Shown: positions 25,431-33,618 of the stretch, one piece after another
How the letters are laid out: the number at the start of each line of letters is the position of its first letter
Position numbering within the stretch: position 1 is the first letter of the stretch
Source: Planctomycetota bacterium
Lineage (GTDB): Bacteria > Planctomycetota > Brocadiia > SM23-32 > JAKLEA01
Length of the DNA: 64,000 bases
Reading direction: 5' to 3'
NCBI GenBank assembly: GCA_022711755.1
Contig: JAKLEA010000015.1
Location: forward strand, 1-64,000
Translations under genes and position numbers: made by a program
The notes under the pieces: generated by a model
The model's database searches: none
Seen by the model: the letters and a program-made list of their open reading frames with translations, nothing else
What the model was told of the DNA's origin: nothing

Positions 25431-26002
25431 TTGGACTCCAGCGCTTTCTTGAACAGTCTGCGGACCCTGGCCGAGTCTGAACTTGTCGGGAACAGGGGGA
25501 GCTTGCCCTTGGAAAGGAGCAGGGGGCCTTTGTCCGCGTCATGGAAAAGGTGCATGCTGCGCATGTTATAAATGCCGACCAGCATCGGCTCGAAGAGCCT
25601 GCCGAACATGCGCACGTTCTGGAGGAACGCCTGATGGAACATGTCGGCTTCCCGGTCGGCGGGCTGGATGCCGCGCTCGCGGGCCATCAGGCGCAGGGTG
25701 TTCATCACGCCTGCGATGTTGACCTTCTGCGGGCAGCGCGTCGAACACGTCTCACAGGATACGCAGCGCCAGATGCCGACGCTCTTGAGTGCGACGTTGA
25801 CCTGGCCGATCTGTACCAGCCTGATGATCTGGTTCGGCGGAAACTCCATCTGGTCGGCGGCTGGGCAGCCGGCCGTGCACTTGCCGCACTGGTAGCAGGT
25901 TTCCACTGACTTGGCGGCGTCCGGATCAAGCGTTTCGAGGCGGGCGTTTATCGCCTCGATGTCCTTTTCCGAACCGGGGGGGTTCAGCGCCAGAATTTCC
26001 AT
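25427..26002 (-). CDS. hdrC: Heterodisulfide reductase-like ferredoxin subunit C
   Basis: This 191-residue HdrC homolog carries two 4Fe-4S motifs, TCYQCGKCTAGCP and RCVSCETCSTRCP. They are followed by the helical region that normally passes electrons from HdrA to HdrB (NIAGVMNTLRLMARERGI, FGRLFEPMLVGIYNMRS). It has no cytochrome b domain and no transmembrane helix, so the complex is of the soluble HdrABC kind. It overlaps hdrB by 4 nt and follows the RnfB-like gene by 29 nt. Confidence 0.95.
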   Translation of the reverse strand: MEILALNPPGSEKDIEAINARLETLDPDAAKSVETCYQCGKCTAGCPAADQMEFPPNQIIRLVQIGQVNVALKSVGIWRCVSCETCSTRCPQKVNIAGVMNTLRLMARERGIQPADREADMFHQAFLQNVRMFGRLFEPMLVGIYNMRSMHLFHDADKGPLLLSKGKLPLFPTSSDSARVRRLFKKALESK

Positions 26003-26031
26003 TCGTCTCTCTCCGTCGGCGTTGGCAGTTG

Positions 26032-26916
26032 CTATGGAATGGCTCCGAGGCCTTCGGCGACGTTCTGCGTGGCCTCGTCAACCTTACATCCGGTATCCTC
26101 GTTGAAGAAGCAGCCCTGCGGGCACTTCTCAGCGGCGGCCAGGAAGTCGCTCCCGGCGTCATAGTTCAGGGACGGCAGGTTGCCGTCCATCGTTATCGCG
26201 TTTTTCTGGTCCGCCTTCACGCAAAGCCGGCATGCTATGCAACCCTTTGAGCAGATGCTCTTGACGGCTTGTCCCTTATCCGGATTTCTGCAGGCGACCC
26301 AGACGTGGACGCGGGCGGGCAGCAGCTTGATGATCTCGCGCGGGCAGGTCTTGACGCAGACCCCGCATGCCGTGCATCGGTCCGGATCAATGTCCGGCAG
26401 TCCGTCTTCGCCCATCCGAATTGCTCCGAACGGACAGACGGCGGCGCAGGTTCCGAAACCGAGGCAGCCGTATGCGCAGCTTTTCGGGCCGCCCATGATT
26501 CCTGCCGCGGCGCGGCAATCGGGTTCGCCGTCGTATTGGAAACGTTCCTTGCATTCGGCCTTGCCGCCCTGACAGAGGACGACGGCGCGCATTTTCTCAG
26601 TTTCGACGAACTCGACGCCCATTATTTCCGCGACAAGTTTTGCCGCGTCCGCGCCGCCGGGAACGCAGCCGTTCGTGACGGCCCCGGCGATGACGACGGC
26701 TTCCGCGTATGCTTCGCAGCCCTGGAATCCGCACGCGGCGCAATTCACGCCCGGCAGCGATCCCAGGATGCGATCAATCCGGGCATCGCGCTCGACGCGC
26801 AATTTCTCGCTTGCAAGAGCCAGCCCGACCGCGAAAAGCAGGCCGAGAATGACCATGACCACGGTCGCGAACACGACCACCGACGCGCTTGCGCTCAAAG
26901 CCATTACGGGCAACAC
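26032..26916 (-). CDS. RnfB-like membrane-anchored polyferredoxin
   Basis: This 294-residue protein has the RnfB layout. One N-terminal membrane helix (VVVFATVVMVILGLLFAVGLAL) leads to the RnfB cluster motif LPGVNCAACGFQGCEAYAEAV and then to ferredoxin clusters: CAYGCLGFGTCAAVCP, CTACGVCVKTCP and CSKGCIACRLC. In Rnf complexes RnfB takes electrons from ferredoxin. No rnfA, C, D, E or G gene is present. The gene is embedded between hydrogenase-beta-like and hdrC genes with gaps of 14 and 29 nt. It probably gives the Hdr assembly a ferredoxin port and a membrane anchor. Confidence 0.9.
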   Translation of the reverse strand: MLPVMALSASASVVVFATVVMVILGLLFAVGLALASEKLRVERDARIDRILGSLPGVNCAACGFQGCEAYAEAVVIAGAVTNGCVPGGADAAKLVAEIMGVEFVETEKMRAVVLCQGGKAECKERFQYDGEPDCRAAAGIMGGPKSCAYGCLGFGTCAAVCPFGAIRMGEDGLPDIDPDRCTACGVCVKTCPREIIKLLPARVHVWVACRNPDKGQAVKSICSKGCIACRLCVKADQKNAITMDGNLPSLNYDAGSDFLAAAEKCPQGCFFNEDTGCKVDEATQNVAEGLGAIP

Positions 26917-26930
26917 GGTTATCTCCGCAT

Positions 26931-27962
26931 TCAGCTTTCGACAATTTCCGCGACAACGTCGTAGATATCAAGGTTCACGGGGCACTGCGCGCCGCACCTG
27001 CCACAGCCGCTGCATTTCAGGATGCCGAAACGCTCGGGGAAGTAGCTGAACTTGTGCATGACGCGGTTGCGGTATCTGCGTTCCTGGCTGGGGCGCGGAT
27101 TATGCCCGGATGCGTGGAGCGTGTAGGTTCCGAAGCAGCATGAATCCCAGTTCTTTTTCCGTTCGAAGCGTTCGACCGGGATGGGTTCGTCAACAATGTC
27201 AAAGCAATGGCAGGACGGGCAGATGAAGGCGCAGCATCCGCAGCCGACGCACTTGCGGGCGACTGCTTCCCAGATTGGATCGTCGAACCTGGCGTCCAAT
27301 TTCGCCTTTGCGTTCGTAAGGTCTTTCTTTCGCAGCTGCTTTCCGGCGATTTCCTCGGCGGAGGGTATGTCGGCGGGGGCGGGGCCGAACATCGCCGCGT
27401 GCTTTTCCATGAGCTTCGCGCCCTTGTCCGTGCATGCTTTGGCCGCATAGCCGCTGCTCTTGACGGGGATGAGGAGGACGTCGCTGCCTTTCTCGGAGAG
27501 AGGCGATCCGCCGACAGCCGCGCAGAAGCACTGTTCCGCCGGGTCAACGCAGGCCATTCCGATCACGCATAGCGCGTCGCGGCGGGCCTGATAGAATTTA
27601 TCCGTGTAATCCCAGTTGAACAGCGCATCCAGCGCAGTAAGGGAGCTTGCGTCGCATGGTCTTGCGGCGAAGAGGATTGCCGGGCCGGCGTCGGGTTCCG
27701 CGTCTTCAATTTGGACTCCGCCGTCTGTTCTCGCGCCTTTGATAATTGTTTCCGAGCGGGGGAAAACCGCGTGCTTTGGGGACAGCCTTGTGTTCTTGAA
27801 ATCCCAGCAGATTTCTCCGGAAGACTGGACTGGCCTGTGATTGACCAGTTGTCCCTCCCGGACCGGCGCGAAGACCTTCACGCCAGACTTTATCTCGGCG
27901 TCAAGCAGTTTCTTAAGGGACTCGCCGCTTATGCTTTTCATCTCCACGAGTTTCCACTCCAT
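26931..27962 (-). CDS. Hydrogenase/sulfide-reductase beta-like 4Fe-4S protein (HydB/AsrA/FlxB type)
   Basis: This 343-residue protein resembles the beta subunits of sulfhydrogenase, anaerobic sulfite reductase (AsrA) and FlxB. An N-terminal domain contains AILFAARPCDASSLTALDALF and a conserved cysteine stretch, CVDPAEQCFCAAVGG. It is followed by two 4Fe-4S motifs, KCVGCGCCAFICPSCHCFD and CSGCGRCGAQCP. Such subunits wire electrons between an NAD(P)H module or other donor and a catalytic partner. It follows the FrhB-like gene by 14 nt. No hydrogenase catalytic subunit and no FlxA-type NAD-binding subunit is nearby. Confidence 0.88.
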   Translation of the reverse strand: MEWKLVEMKSISGESLKKLLDAEIKSGVKVFAPVREGQLVNHRPVQSSGEICWDFKNTRLSPKHAVFPRSETIIKGARTDGGVQIEDAEPDAGPAILFAARPCDASSLTALDALFNWDYTDKFYQARRDALCVIGMACVDPAEQCFCAAVGGSPLSEKGSDVLLIPVKSSGYAAKACTDKGAKLMEKHAAMFGPAPADIPSAEEIAGKQLRKKDLTNAKAKLDARFDDPIWEAVARKCVGCGCCAFICPSCHCFDIVDEPIPVERFERKKNWDSCCFGTYTLHASGHNPRPSQERRYRNRVMHKFSYFPERFGILKCSGCGRCGAQCPVNLDIYDVVAEIVES

Positions 27963-27976
27963 TGGCAGGCTGAGGC

Positions 27977-28849
27977 TCAGCGAATGAATTCTTCCGCGTC
28001 GTCTTCCTTGAAGGAAAGGAAGGAAGGCTCGGTCTCATGGCTTCTTCCGGCTTCGTAGTCGAAACTTTCGCGGACCACGCCGGCGAGTTTGCGGTTGAGG
28101 GCGGCCAGCGGAATATCGGACGGGCAGACCCGGGTGCATTCTCCGCATTGCACGCAACGCCCGGCCAGATGGAACGCCCTGACCAGGTTCCACTCGAAGT
28201 TGCCCAGGTCGTGCGGGGAGGTGAGTATCCATTGCGGGCGGTTTTTCTCGACGATGCACCGATCGCAATAGCAGAGCGGGCAAACCCCGCGGCAGGCGTA
28301 ACACTTTATGCAACGGGAGAACTGGTTGAACCAGTACGCCCGCTTTTCCGCCGGAGACTTGGAGTCGAGTCCATCGTCCTTCGCTTCCGCCGTCGTCGCG
28401 GGTTTGACATCCACGGCGGGGTTTTCAACGAGGTGATCGCACACGGGGGGGCGTTTCACATCGCATGTCGCGCACTTGGCGCGGAAATCGTCCGGTTTGC
28501 CCGCGATGGGCGCGACGCCGCCGCAATCCACGCCGATGACGATCGTTTTCTCGCGGGGGAACTGGGATTCCTGCCAGAGCACGATCGCCGCCCGTATGTC
28601 GCAACCCTTGCCTATCATGGCGACCTTGCCGAACTTTCGCACAAGGGGCTTGGTCAGGTAGAGGGAAAGGTTGTTGTAGCACCGGTCGTTCCACACCAGT
28701 TTCTCAACGTCGGCGGGGTTGGTTATGAAAACCGGCATGACCTTGTCAGGCGTTGAACCCGCGCCGTAACCGACCACGACGCCCGCCTCGCCGGACTCAA
28801 GGATCTTCCTGGCTGTATCGCGAATGCGCTGCTCGACCTCGGATGCCAT
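27977..28849 (-). CDS. FrhB/FdhB-like 4Fe-4S dicluster protein
   Basis: This protein of about 290 residues has an N-terminal region like coenzyme F420 hydrogenase/formate dehydrogenase beta subunits (VAMIGKGCDIRAAIVLWQES, IVIGVDCGGVAPIAGKPDDF). A dicluster ferredoxin follows (RCIKCYACRGVCPLCYCDRC and CVQCGECTRVCP). The ATG at 28849, preceded by AGGA, is preferred over a TTG six codons upstream. It is the first gene of the Hdr operon, 48 nt behind the predicted transcript start. It may correspond to FlxC of Flx-Hdr complexes, but that assignment is inference. Confidence 0.87.
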   Translation of the reverse strand: MASEVEQRIRDTARKILESGEAGVVVGYGAGSTPDKVMPVFITNPADVEKLVWNDRCYNNLSLYLTKPLVRKFGKVAMIGKGCDIRAAIVLWQESQFPREKTIVIGVDCGGVAPIAGKPDDFRAKCATCDVKRPPVCDHLVENPAVDVKPATTAEAKDDGLDSKSPAEKRAYWFNQFSRCIKCYACRGVCPLCYCDRCIVEKNRPQWILTSPHDLGNFEWNLVRAFHLAGRCVQCGECTRVCPSDIPLAALNRKLAGVVRESFDYEAGRSHETEPSFLSFKEDDAEEFIR

Positions 28850-28903
28850 TCCTGTAAGTACCTCCAAGTATCAGGACGGTCTTGCCTACGGCATAACCGC
28901 GCA

Positions 28904-28933
28904 ATTATAGAGAGCGGGAAGCAGGCAAGTCAA
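28904..28933 (-). promoter_or_regulatory. Sigma-70 promoter of the Hdr operon
   Basis: TTGACT (28928-28933) and TATAAT (28904-28909) are spaced 18 nt apart on the minus strand, with a start near 28897. The match is close to consensus, so the Hdr operon is probably strongly and constitutively expressed. Confidence 0.75.
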
Positions 28934-29032
28934 TCATAGTTTGGGGTAACTTTTTCAGCGTTTTTCGCGGCGTCCGAATCAGCGGGAAAACATCCATCCG
29001 GAGCGGTGTAAAAAGCGGCAGTTTCAGATATT

Positions 29033-30292
29033 TCACGCGCTTTTGCGCATGCTGGCTTCGATTGCGGTCTGGACGTTGCGGACATCCTCGATTGATACGC
29101 GGTGCTTGTGCTCCGGCGGTTGCTCCGGGAGGTGGTACATCGCGTCAAGCATCAGACGCTCCAATATCGAACGCAGCCCCCGCGCCCCAGTGCCCCGCTT
29201 CAGTGCAAGACGCGCGATTTCATTCAGAGCGGCATCCTCGAATTCCAGCTTCGCGCCTTCCATCTCGAAGAATTTCTGGTACTGTCTGATGAGCGCGTTC
29301 TTGGGTTGCGTCAGGATACGGACGAGGTCCGATTCCTCAAGCGGGTCAAGCGGCGCTATGACGGGGAGACGACCGACAAATTCCGGGATCATCCCGAACT
29401 GAACTAAGTCGTCCACCTCGACAAGCTTCAGAAGTCGCCGCTTGTCCTCATAATCAATGTCATCCGCTGAAGAGCCGAAACCGATGGTCTTCCGCCCGAC
29501 GCGGCGGGCTGTGATCGTGTCAATGCCGGTGAACGTGCCGCCGCATATAAAAAGGATGTGCGTTGTGTCAATCTGGATGTAGCGTTGTTCGGGGTGCTTG
29601 CGTCCGCCTTGCGGGGGAACGTTCGCTATCGTTCCCTCGAGCATTTTCAGCAGGGCCTGCTGGACGCCCTCGCCGGAAACGTCGCGTGTTATTGATACGT
29701 TCTGGGACGTTTTGCCGATCTTGTCAATTTCGTCAATGTAGATGATGCCCTGCTCGGCCTTCTTTACGTCAAAGTCTGCGTTCTGCAACAGTTTCAAGAG
29801 GACGTTCTCGACGTCTTCGCCGACGTAACCGGCCTCGGTGAGGGTCGTCGCGTCGGCAATTGCAAATGGGACATCCAGTATCCGCGCCAGCACGCGGGCG
29901 GTAAGCGTCTTCCCGCAACCGGTCGGCCCCATGAGGAGAATATTGCTCTTTTCAAGCTCGACGTCGTCAGCCAGGTCGGAATTGAGCCGCTTATAATGAT
30001 TATGGACGGCGACGGAGAGGACTTTCTTGGCCCAGTCCTGGCCGATGACGTATTCGTCCAGCTTCCCCTTGATTTCCGCGGGAGAGGGCACGCGATGTCG
30101 TCGCGCCTCGCTCTTGCGCGGGGTCTTGTCCTGCATGAGGAGAGAATGGCAGAGTTCGACACATTCGTGGCAGATATAGACGTTTGCCGAACCCTGGATC
30201 AGGCCTTTGGCTTCAAGGTAGCTTTTGCCACAGAATGAACACGCCGCAGGTGCCTTGCCGCCCCCGCCGCTGTTGCGCGCCTGTTTTCCCAT
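29033..30292 (-). CDS. clpX: ATP-dependent Clp protease ATPase subunit ClpX
   Basis: This 419-residue ClpX unfolds substrates and feeds them to ClpP. The N-terminal C4 zinc finger is present (CSFCGKSYLEAKG ... YICHECVELC). It is followed by the AAA+ domain (LLMGPTGCGKTLTARVLA Walker A, IIYIDEIDKIGK Walker B), the sensor region and the ClpB-D2-type C-terminal domain with RGTGARGLRSILE. The ATG has AGGA just upstream. It lies 21 nt behind clpP, in the usual tig-clpP-clpX order. Confidence 0.97.
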   Translation of the reverse strand: MGKQARNSGGGGKAPAACSFCGKSYLEAKGLIQGSANVYICHECVELCHSLLMQDKTPRKSEARRHRVPSPAEIKGKLDEYVIGQDWAKKVLSVAVHNHYKRLNSDLADDVELEKSNILLMGPTGCGKTLTARVLARILDVPFAIADATTLTEAGYVGEDVENVLLKLLQNADFDVKKAEQGIIYIDEIDKIGKTSQNVSITRDVSGEGVQQALLKMLEGTIANVPPQGGRKHPEQRYIQIDTTHILFICGGTFTGIDTITARRVGRKTIGFGSSADDIDYEDKRRLLKLVEVDDLVQFGMIPEFVGRLPVIAPLDPLEESDLVRILTQPKNALIRQYQKFFEMEGAKLEFEDAALNEIARLALKRGTGARGLRSILERLMLDAMYHLPEQPPEHKHRVSIEDVRNVQTAIEASMRKSA

Positions 30293-30313
30293 TCCTGTTA
30301 ACCTCGTTCCGCG

Positions 30314-30976
30314 TTACTTTTCCGGCCCGGTCAGGATATCGTCAATCAAGCCATACTCCTTCGCGCTCTTGCTGGACATGTAGAAGTACCTGTCCGCATC
30401 CTCCTCGATGCGCTCAGTGGGCTGGCCTGTATGCTTGACCAGAAGCTCGTTTATCCATTTCTTCATCAGCACCAGTTCCTCGGCGTGGATGCCGATGTCC
30501 AGCGCCGTACCCTGCAAACCGCCCCAAGGCTGGTGAATCATGATTCTGGAATGAGGCAGTCCGTAACGTTTCCCCTTGGCGCCGGCCGCCAGCAACACGG
30601 CAGCCATGCTGAACGCCCTGCCGACCACCGTGGTTGAAACGGGGCATTGTATCAACTGCATCGTGTCATAGACGGCCAGTCCGCTCGTGATGTTTCCGCC
30701 GCTTGAGTTGATGTAGAAGCGAACGTCCTGATTCTTGTTTTCAAACTGAAGGAAGAGCATCTGCGCGATCACGACGTTGGCCGCCATATCATCAAGCGGC
30801 CAGCCCATGAACACGATCCGCTCCTTGAGCAGGCGGGAAAATATGTCGCTTACGCGCTCGCCGTGGCCGGTTTTCTCAACCACCATGGGAATGAAGTAGT
30901 TGAAGAAGTCCGGAACTGGTCGCGGCGGTTCCATCTCGCGGGTGAATTCCAGGAAATCATTTGCCGTCTTATCCAC
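30314..30976 (-). CDS. clpP: ClpP-family protease subunit with altered active site
   Basis: This 220-residue ClpP homolog lies in a tig-clpP-clpX operon. Ser123 (VGRAFSMAAV) and His148 (SRIMIHQP) are 25 residues apart, as in E. coli ClpP. The third triad residue should lie 49 residues after the histidine, which here is Tyr197 (EEDADRYFYMSS), so the normal catalytic aspartate is missing. The residues around the serine also deviate from the usual AASMG. The N-terminus is about 20 residues longer than the mature E. coli enzyme. It may be a weak protease, use another residue, or act with a second ClpP not in this window. Confidence 0.93.
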   Translation of the reverse strand: MDKTANDFLEFTREMEPPRPVPDFFNYFIPMVVEKTGHGERVSDIFSRLLKERIVFMGWPLDDMAANVVIAQMLFLQFENKNQDVRFYINSSGGNITSGLAVYDTMQLIQCPVSTTVVGRAFSMAAVLLAAGAKGKRYGLPHSRIMIHQPWGGLQGTALDIGIHAEELVLMKKWINELLVKHTGQPTERIEEDADRYFYMSSKSAKEYGLIDDILTGPEK

Positions 30977-31048
30977 CAGAATAACTCCTTGTTGCGACGC
31001 GATAGAAACAGCTTTCCGACGACCGGATTCCGCCGAAAGGTGAACGGG

Positions 31049-32701
31049 CTAGCCTTCGGCCTTTTCCCCTGTCGGCTCGGCGTTTACATCAATGTTTTCT
31101 ATCTCGGCCTTCTCGATCAGGAAGTCAACCACTGCCTGCTCCCTCAGGTCGCGTCGCAGGGCTGAAAGCAGTTCCTCCCTTTCCATATGTCTCCAGAGGG
31201 CCTGCGGAGCGACGGACTGCGCCCGGGCAAGGTTCTCAATCGTGGCGCTTATCTGGTTTTCGGTCACGAAAATCTTCTCTGCGTCGGCGATCTTCTCAAG
31301 TATGGCAGAAAGGCGGAAGCTGCGGACGGCTTCCTCGCGTGAAACGCCAGCAATGGACTCGGCGCGGGTCTGAATCTGCTCGATGGGCATCCCATTTCGC
31401 ATCAACTGGCTCATCGTCCTCTGCACGTTGCGCTGTGTCTGAAGTTCGACAAGTGACTCAGGCAGGTCAAACTGCGCGCTAGCCAGGAGCGCATCCTCCG
31501 CCTGACGGCGAACGGTCTGCTGAATCTGGTTTTCCAGTCCGCGCTGGAATCTTTCCTTGAAGTCGGCCCGCATGGCCGTCAGATTGTCGTATCCAAAGAA
31601 TTTCGCGGTTTCGTCGTTCAGTTCGCGCTTTGGACGGCGTTTAATGGAATTAACTTTGATGGCGAACTTCCCATGTTTGCCGGCAAGCGCCTTGTCCGGC
31701 TCAGTTTCGGGGAAGTCGGTTTCCACCTCGCGCGTATCGCCGATCTTCGCCCCCAGAAGCGCTTCTTTAAGGCCGGCAATGTTTATGCCGTCAAGCCCGT
31801 TGATGCCCATGAAGGCATAGGCATCAGAATCTTTTCTACGGACTTCTGCGCCGTCAATTGTCAGGACGTAGGCGCAATTCAGGTAATCGTCTCCCTCAGC
31901 GGTTGAATCGGCCGGGGCTTCCTCAGTCGGGGTCATGCGCTCAAGGTAATCGTGTAGCTGTTCGTCCAGTTTTTCGGGGGTGAATTCCCCTGATGGACGG
32001 CTTATTTTTAAACCTTTATATGGAGGAGGCTCAACCTCAGGCCATATGTCAAAGACGACGTCGAATTCGAAAATGTTTTCGACTTCCTCCGGCATCTTGT
32101 CAACGTCGGGATACTCCGGCATCCCGACCAGTCGGAATCCTCCTTCGTCGTGCAGTTCCTGGAACAGGTCGCTGATTATGCCGGCCTTCACGTCGCGACG
32201 GCAAAGCTTGCCCATGCGCTTTTCAATTAGACCTTTCGGGGCTTTGCCGCGCCGGAAACCGGGCAGTTCCAGACCGTCGCACAGCTCGTTAATCTTGGTC
32301 TTGTATCTCGCGTCCAGTTCAGCGACAGGCGTTTTGATGTGAGCGTTGCGTCGGCATGAGCCAAGCTCGGTCAGTTGGCATTCCCACACATTGAAAGGAA
32401 TCTCGACCTTCGCGACAGCCGCGTCGTCAATCTCTGAACCGTCAGGCTTGGGGTAACCGGGGTTTCCGAGGATCTTCAGCTTTGATTCCTTGACGGCGTC
32501 CTGAAACATCTGGCGGATCAGCTTGTCGCGGACGTCCTTGCGAATCTGTTCCTTTTCGGATTCCGGGATTTCGTCTGGATTGACGCCCGGCGCGCCGGCC
32601 AGGTCTTTGAACATGGTTTCATACTGCTCACGGACTTTCTGTCCGGGCAGATCAATTACTACTACTTTCTGCAGCGGGCCTGCCTCGCGTAATTCTGGCA
32701 T
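31049..32701 (-). CDS. tig: Trigger factor with an apparent extra N-domain
   Basis: Trigger factor is the ribosome-bound chaperone and prolyl isomerase for nascent chains. This one is about 550 residues, some 110 longer than usual. The ribosome-docking signature GFRRGKAP sits near residue 150 instead of about 45. Residues 8-107 before it repeat the N-domain pattern (VVVIDLPGQKVREQYETMF ... KLKILGNPGYP ... IPFNVWE) without the docking signature. The second copy reads HIKTPVAELDARYKTKINEL ... GFRLVGMPEYPD ... FEFDVVFDIWPEVEPP. The FKBP and long helical C-terminal domains follow normally. The ATG at 32701 is preferred; a TTG at 32722 lacks a ribosome site. It lies behind three tRNA genes. Confidence 0.93.
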   Translation of the reverse strand: MPELREAGPLQKVVVIDLPGQKVREQYETMFKDLAGAPGVNPDEIPESEKEQIRKDVRDKLIRQMFQDAVKESKLKILGNPGYPKPDGSEIDDAAVAKVEIPFNVWECQLTELGSCRRNAHIKTPVAELDARYKTKINELCDGLELPGFRRGKAPKGLIEKRMGKLCRRDVKAGIISDLFQELHDEGGFRLVGMPEYPDVDKMPEEVENIFEFDVVFDIWPEVEPPPYKGLKISRPSGEFTPEKLDEQLHDYLERMTPTEEAPADSTAEGDDYLNCAYVLTIDGAEVRRKDSDAYAFMGINGLDGINIAGLKEALLGAKIGDTREVETDFPETEPDKALAGKHGKFAIKVNSIKRRPKRELNDETAKFFGYDNLTAMRADFKERFQRGLENQIQQTVRRQAEDALLASAQFDLPESLVELQTQRNVQRTMSQLMRNGMPIEQIQTRAESIAGVSREEAVRSFRLSAILEKIADAEKIFVTENQISATIENLARAQSVAPQALWRHMEREELLSALRRDLREQAVVDFLIEKAEIENIDVNAEPTGEKAEG

Positions 32702-32729
32702 CTCTTTGGACTTGTCCTGCAATTTCGGT

Positions 32730-32738
32730 AAAAAAAAA
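32730..32738 (-). terminator. T9 run directly after tRNA-Gly
   Basis: On the minus strand nine Ts follow the encoded CCA end of tRNA-Gly. They may serve as a processing or partial termination site separating the tRNA transcript from trigger factor. Confidence 0.4.
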
Positions 32739-32813
32739 TGGAGCGGGTGATGGGACTCGAACCCACGACAGCTACCTTGGCAAGGTAGTGCTCTACCACT
32801 GAGCTACACCCGC
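32739..32813 (-). tRNA. tRNA-Gly (GCC)
   Basis: The cloverleaf has acceptor GCGGGTG/CACCCGC, D-arm GCTCAGTGGTAGAGC, anticodon loop TTGCCAA (GCC) and T-loop GGTTCGAGTCCC. The discriminator is T and CCA is encoded. It is the last of three tandem tRNA genes. Confidence 0.96.
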
Positions 32814-32862
32814 TCTTCCAACTGCTGTTGTTTCTCTTCCTTGAACTTCCTCATCAGGAACG

Positions 32863-32948
32863 TGGTGCGAGGGGGGGGACTCGAACCCCCATACCCGAAG
32901 GTACCAGATCCTAAGTCTGGCGCGTCTGCCAAATTCCGCCACCCTCGC
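32863..32948 (-). tRNA. tRNA-Leu (TAG)
   Basis: This 86-nt type II tRNA has acceptor GCGAGGG/CCCTCGC, anticodon stem CCAGA/TCTGG around CTTAGGA (anticodon TAG), a long variable arm (TACCTTCGGGTA) and an encoded CCA. It is the middle gene of the tRNA cluster. Confidence 0.96.
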
Positions 32949-32998
32949 ATTCGTTTCCGGTTGCGCCGGGCGGCTCGGCCACCGCGTTCTGAGACGGA

Positions 32999-33074
32999 TG
33001 GTAGTCCCTCGGGGATTCGAACCCCGGACCCACTGATTAAGAATCAGTTGCTCTGCCGGCTGAGCTAAGGGACT
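32999..33074 (-). tRNA. tRNA-Lys (CTT)
   Basis: Acceptor AGTCCCT/AGGGACT with discriminator A and an encoded CCA. The anticodon stem ACTGA/TCAGT encloses TTCTTAA, anticodon CTT. It is first in the tRNA cluster, just behind a good promoter. Confidence 0.95.
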
Positions 33075-33086
33075 ACGACCGGCAGA

Positions 33087-33115
33087 AAGATACATGCCGT
33101 TTTGCGCAATTGCAA
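33087..33115 (-). promoter_or_regulatory. Sigma-70 promoter of the tRNA cluster
   Basis: TTGCAA (33110-33115) and TATCTT (33087-33092) are spaced 17 nt apart on the minus strand, 12 nt before the tRNA-Lys 5' end. It may also drive tig-clpP-clpX. Confidence 0.6.
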
Positions 33116-33618
33116 GCGTTTTTTCACTTTCGATTGAAACACAGACGCAGCCGGCAGGCAGAAGGGCCTGAAATTCTGTGCAATCAGGTTTCTCCAGAAC
33201 GGGGTCATGTGGATTCTCCTGACAGATTGGATGGGGAAAACTGGTTAATTTTCTAAGCAAATGGCGTTGAACTCTGAAAGGTTTTTTTAAGTCATGCCAG
33301 GACCAAACAGGGGTTGATATGCGCATCGCGCACTTACGCCAGGGAAGCAAATACATTCACAGATTGCCGGAAGTCCGAATCCGTCCGGCATGTTTTGTCA
33401 CTTGCCGTATTCTTCACGAATCGAATATTTTCGGCAAATCCGGCATGTAATCCGCGTCATTGTCTGGTCGAAGGAGAGAGGGGTGTGCTATACTGCCGTT
33501 GTGTGGGCGCGGACCGCCCTCCCGCACGGGATCACGGTATGACAGCGCGACGCGCTGATCACTGTGAAGGGATTGCGCGCGGCTGTAGAGCGTCTACCCT
33601 ACAAGCGACAGGAGATCA
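33116..33618. other. Intergenic region between the tRNA cluster and the URO-D-like gene
   Basis: No convincing gene was found in about 500 bp. It lies between two divergent units. The only clear signal is an extended -10 element on the plus strand (TGC-TATACT, 33486-33494). Short GC-rich inverted segments occur around 33545-33560 without a T-run. Confidence 0.5.
33486..33494 (+). promoter_or_regulatory. Candidate extended -10 promoter of the URO-D-like gene
   Basis: TGC followed directly by TATACT fits an extended -10 promoter, with a start near 33501 and a leader of about 120 nt. No good -35 is visible. Confidence 0.45.
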
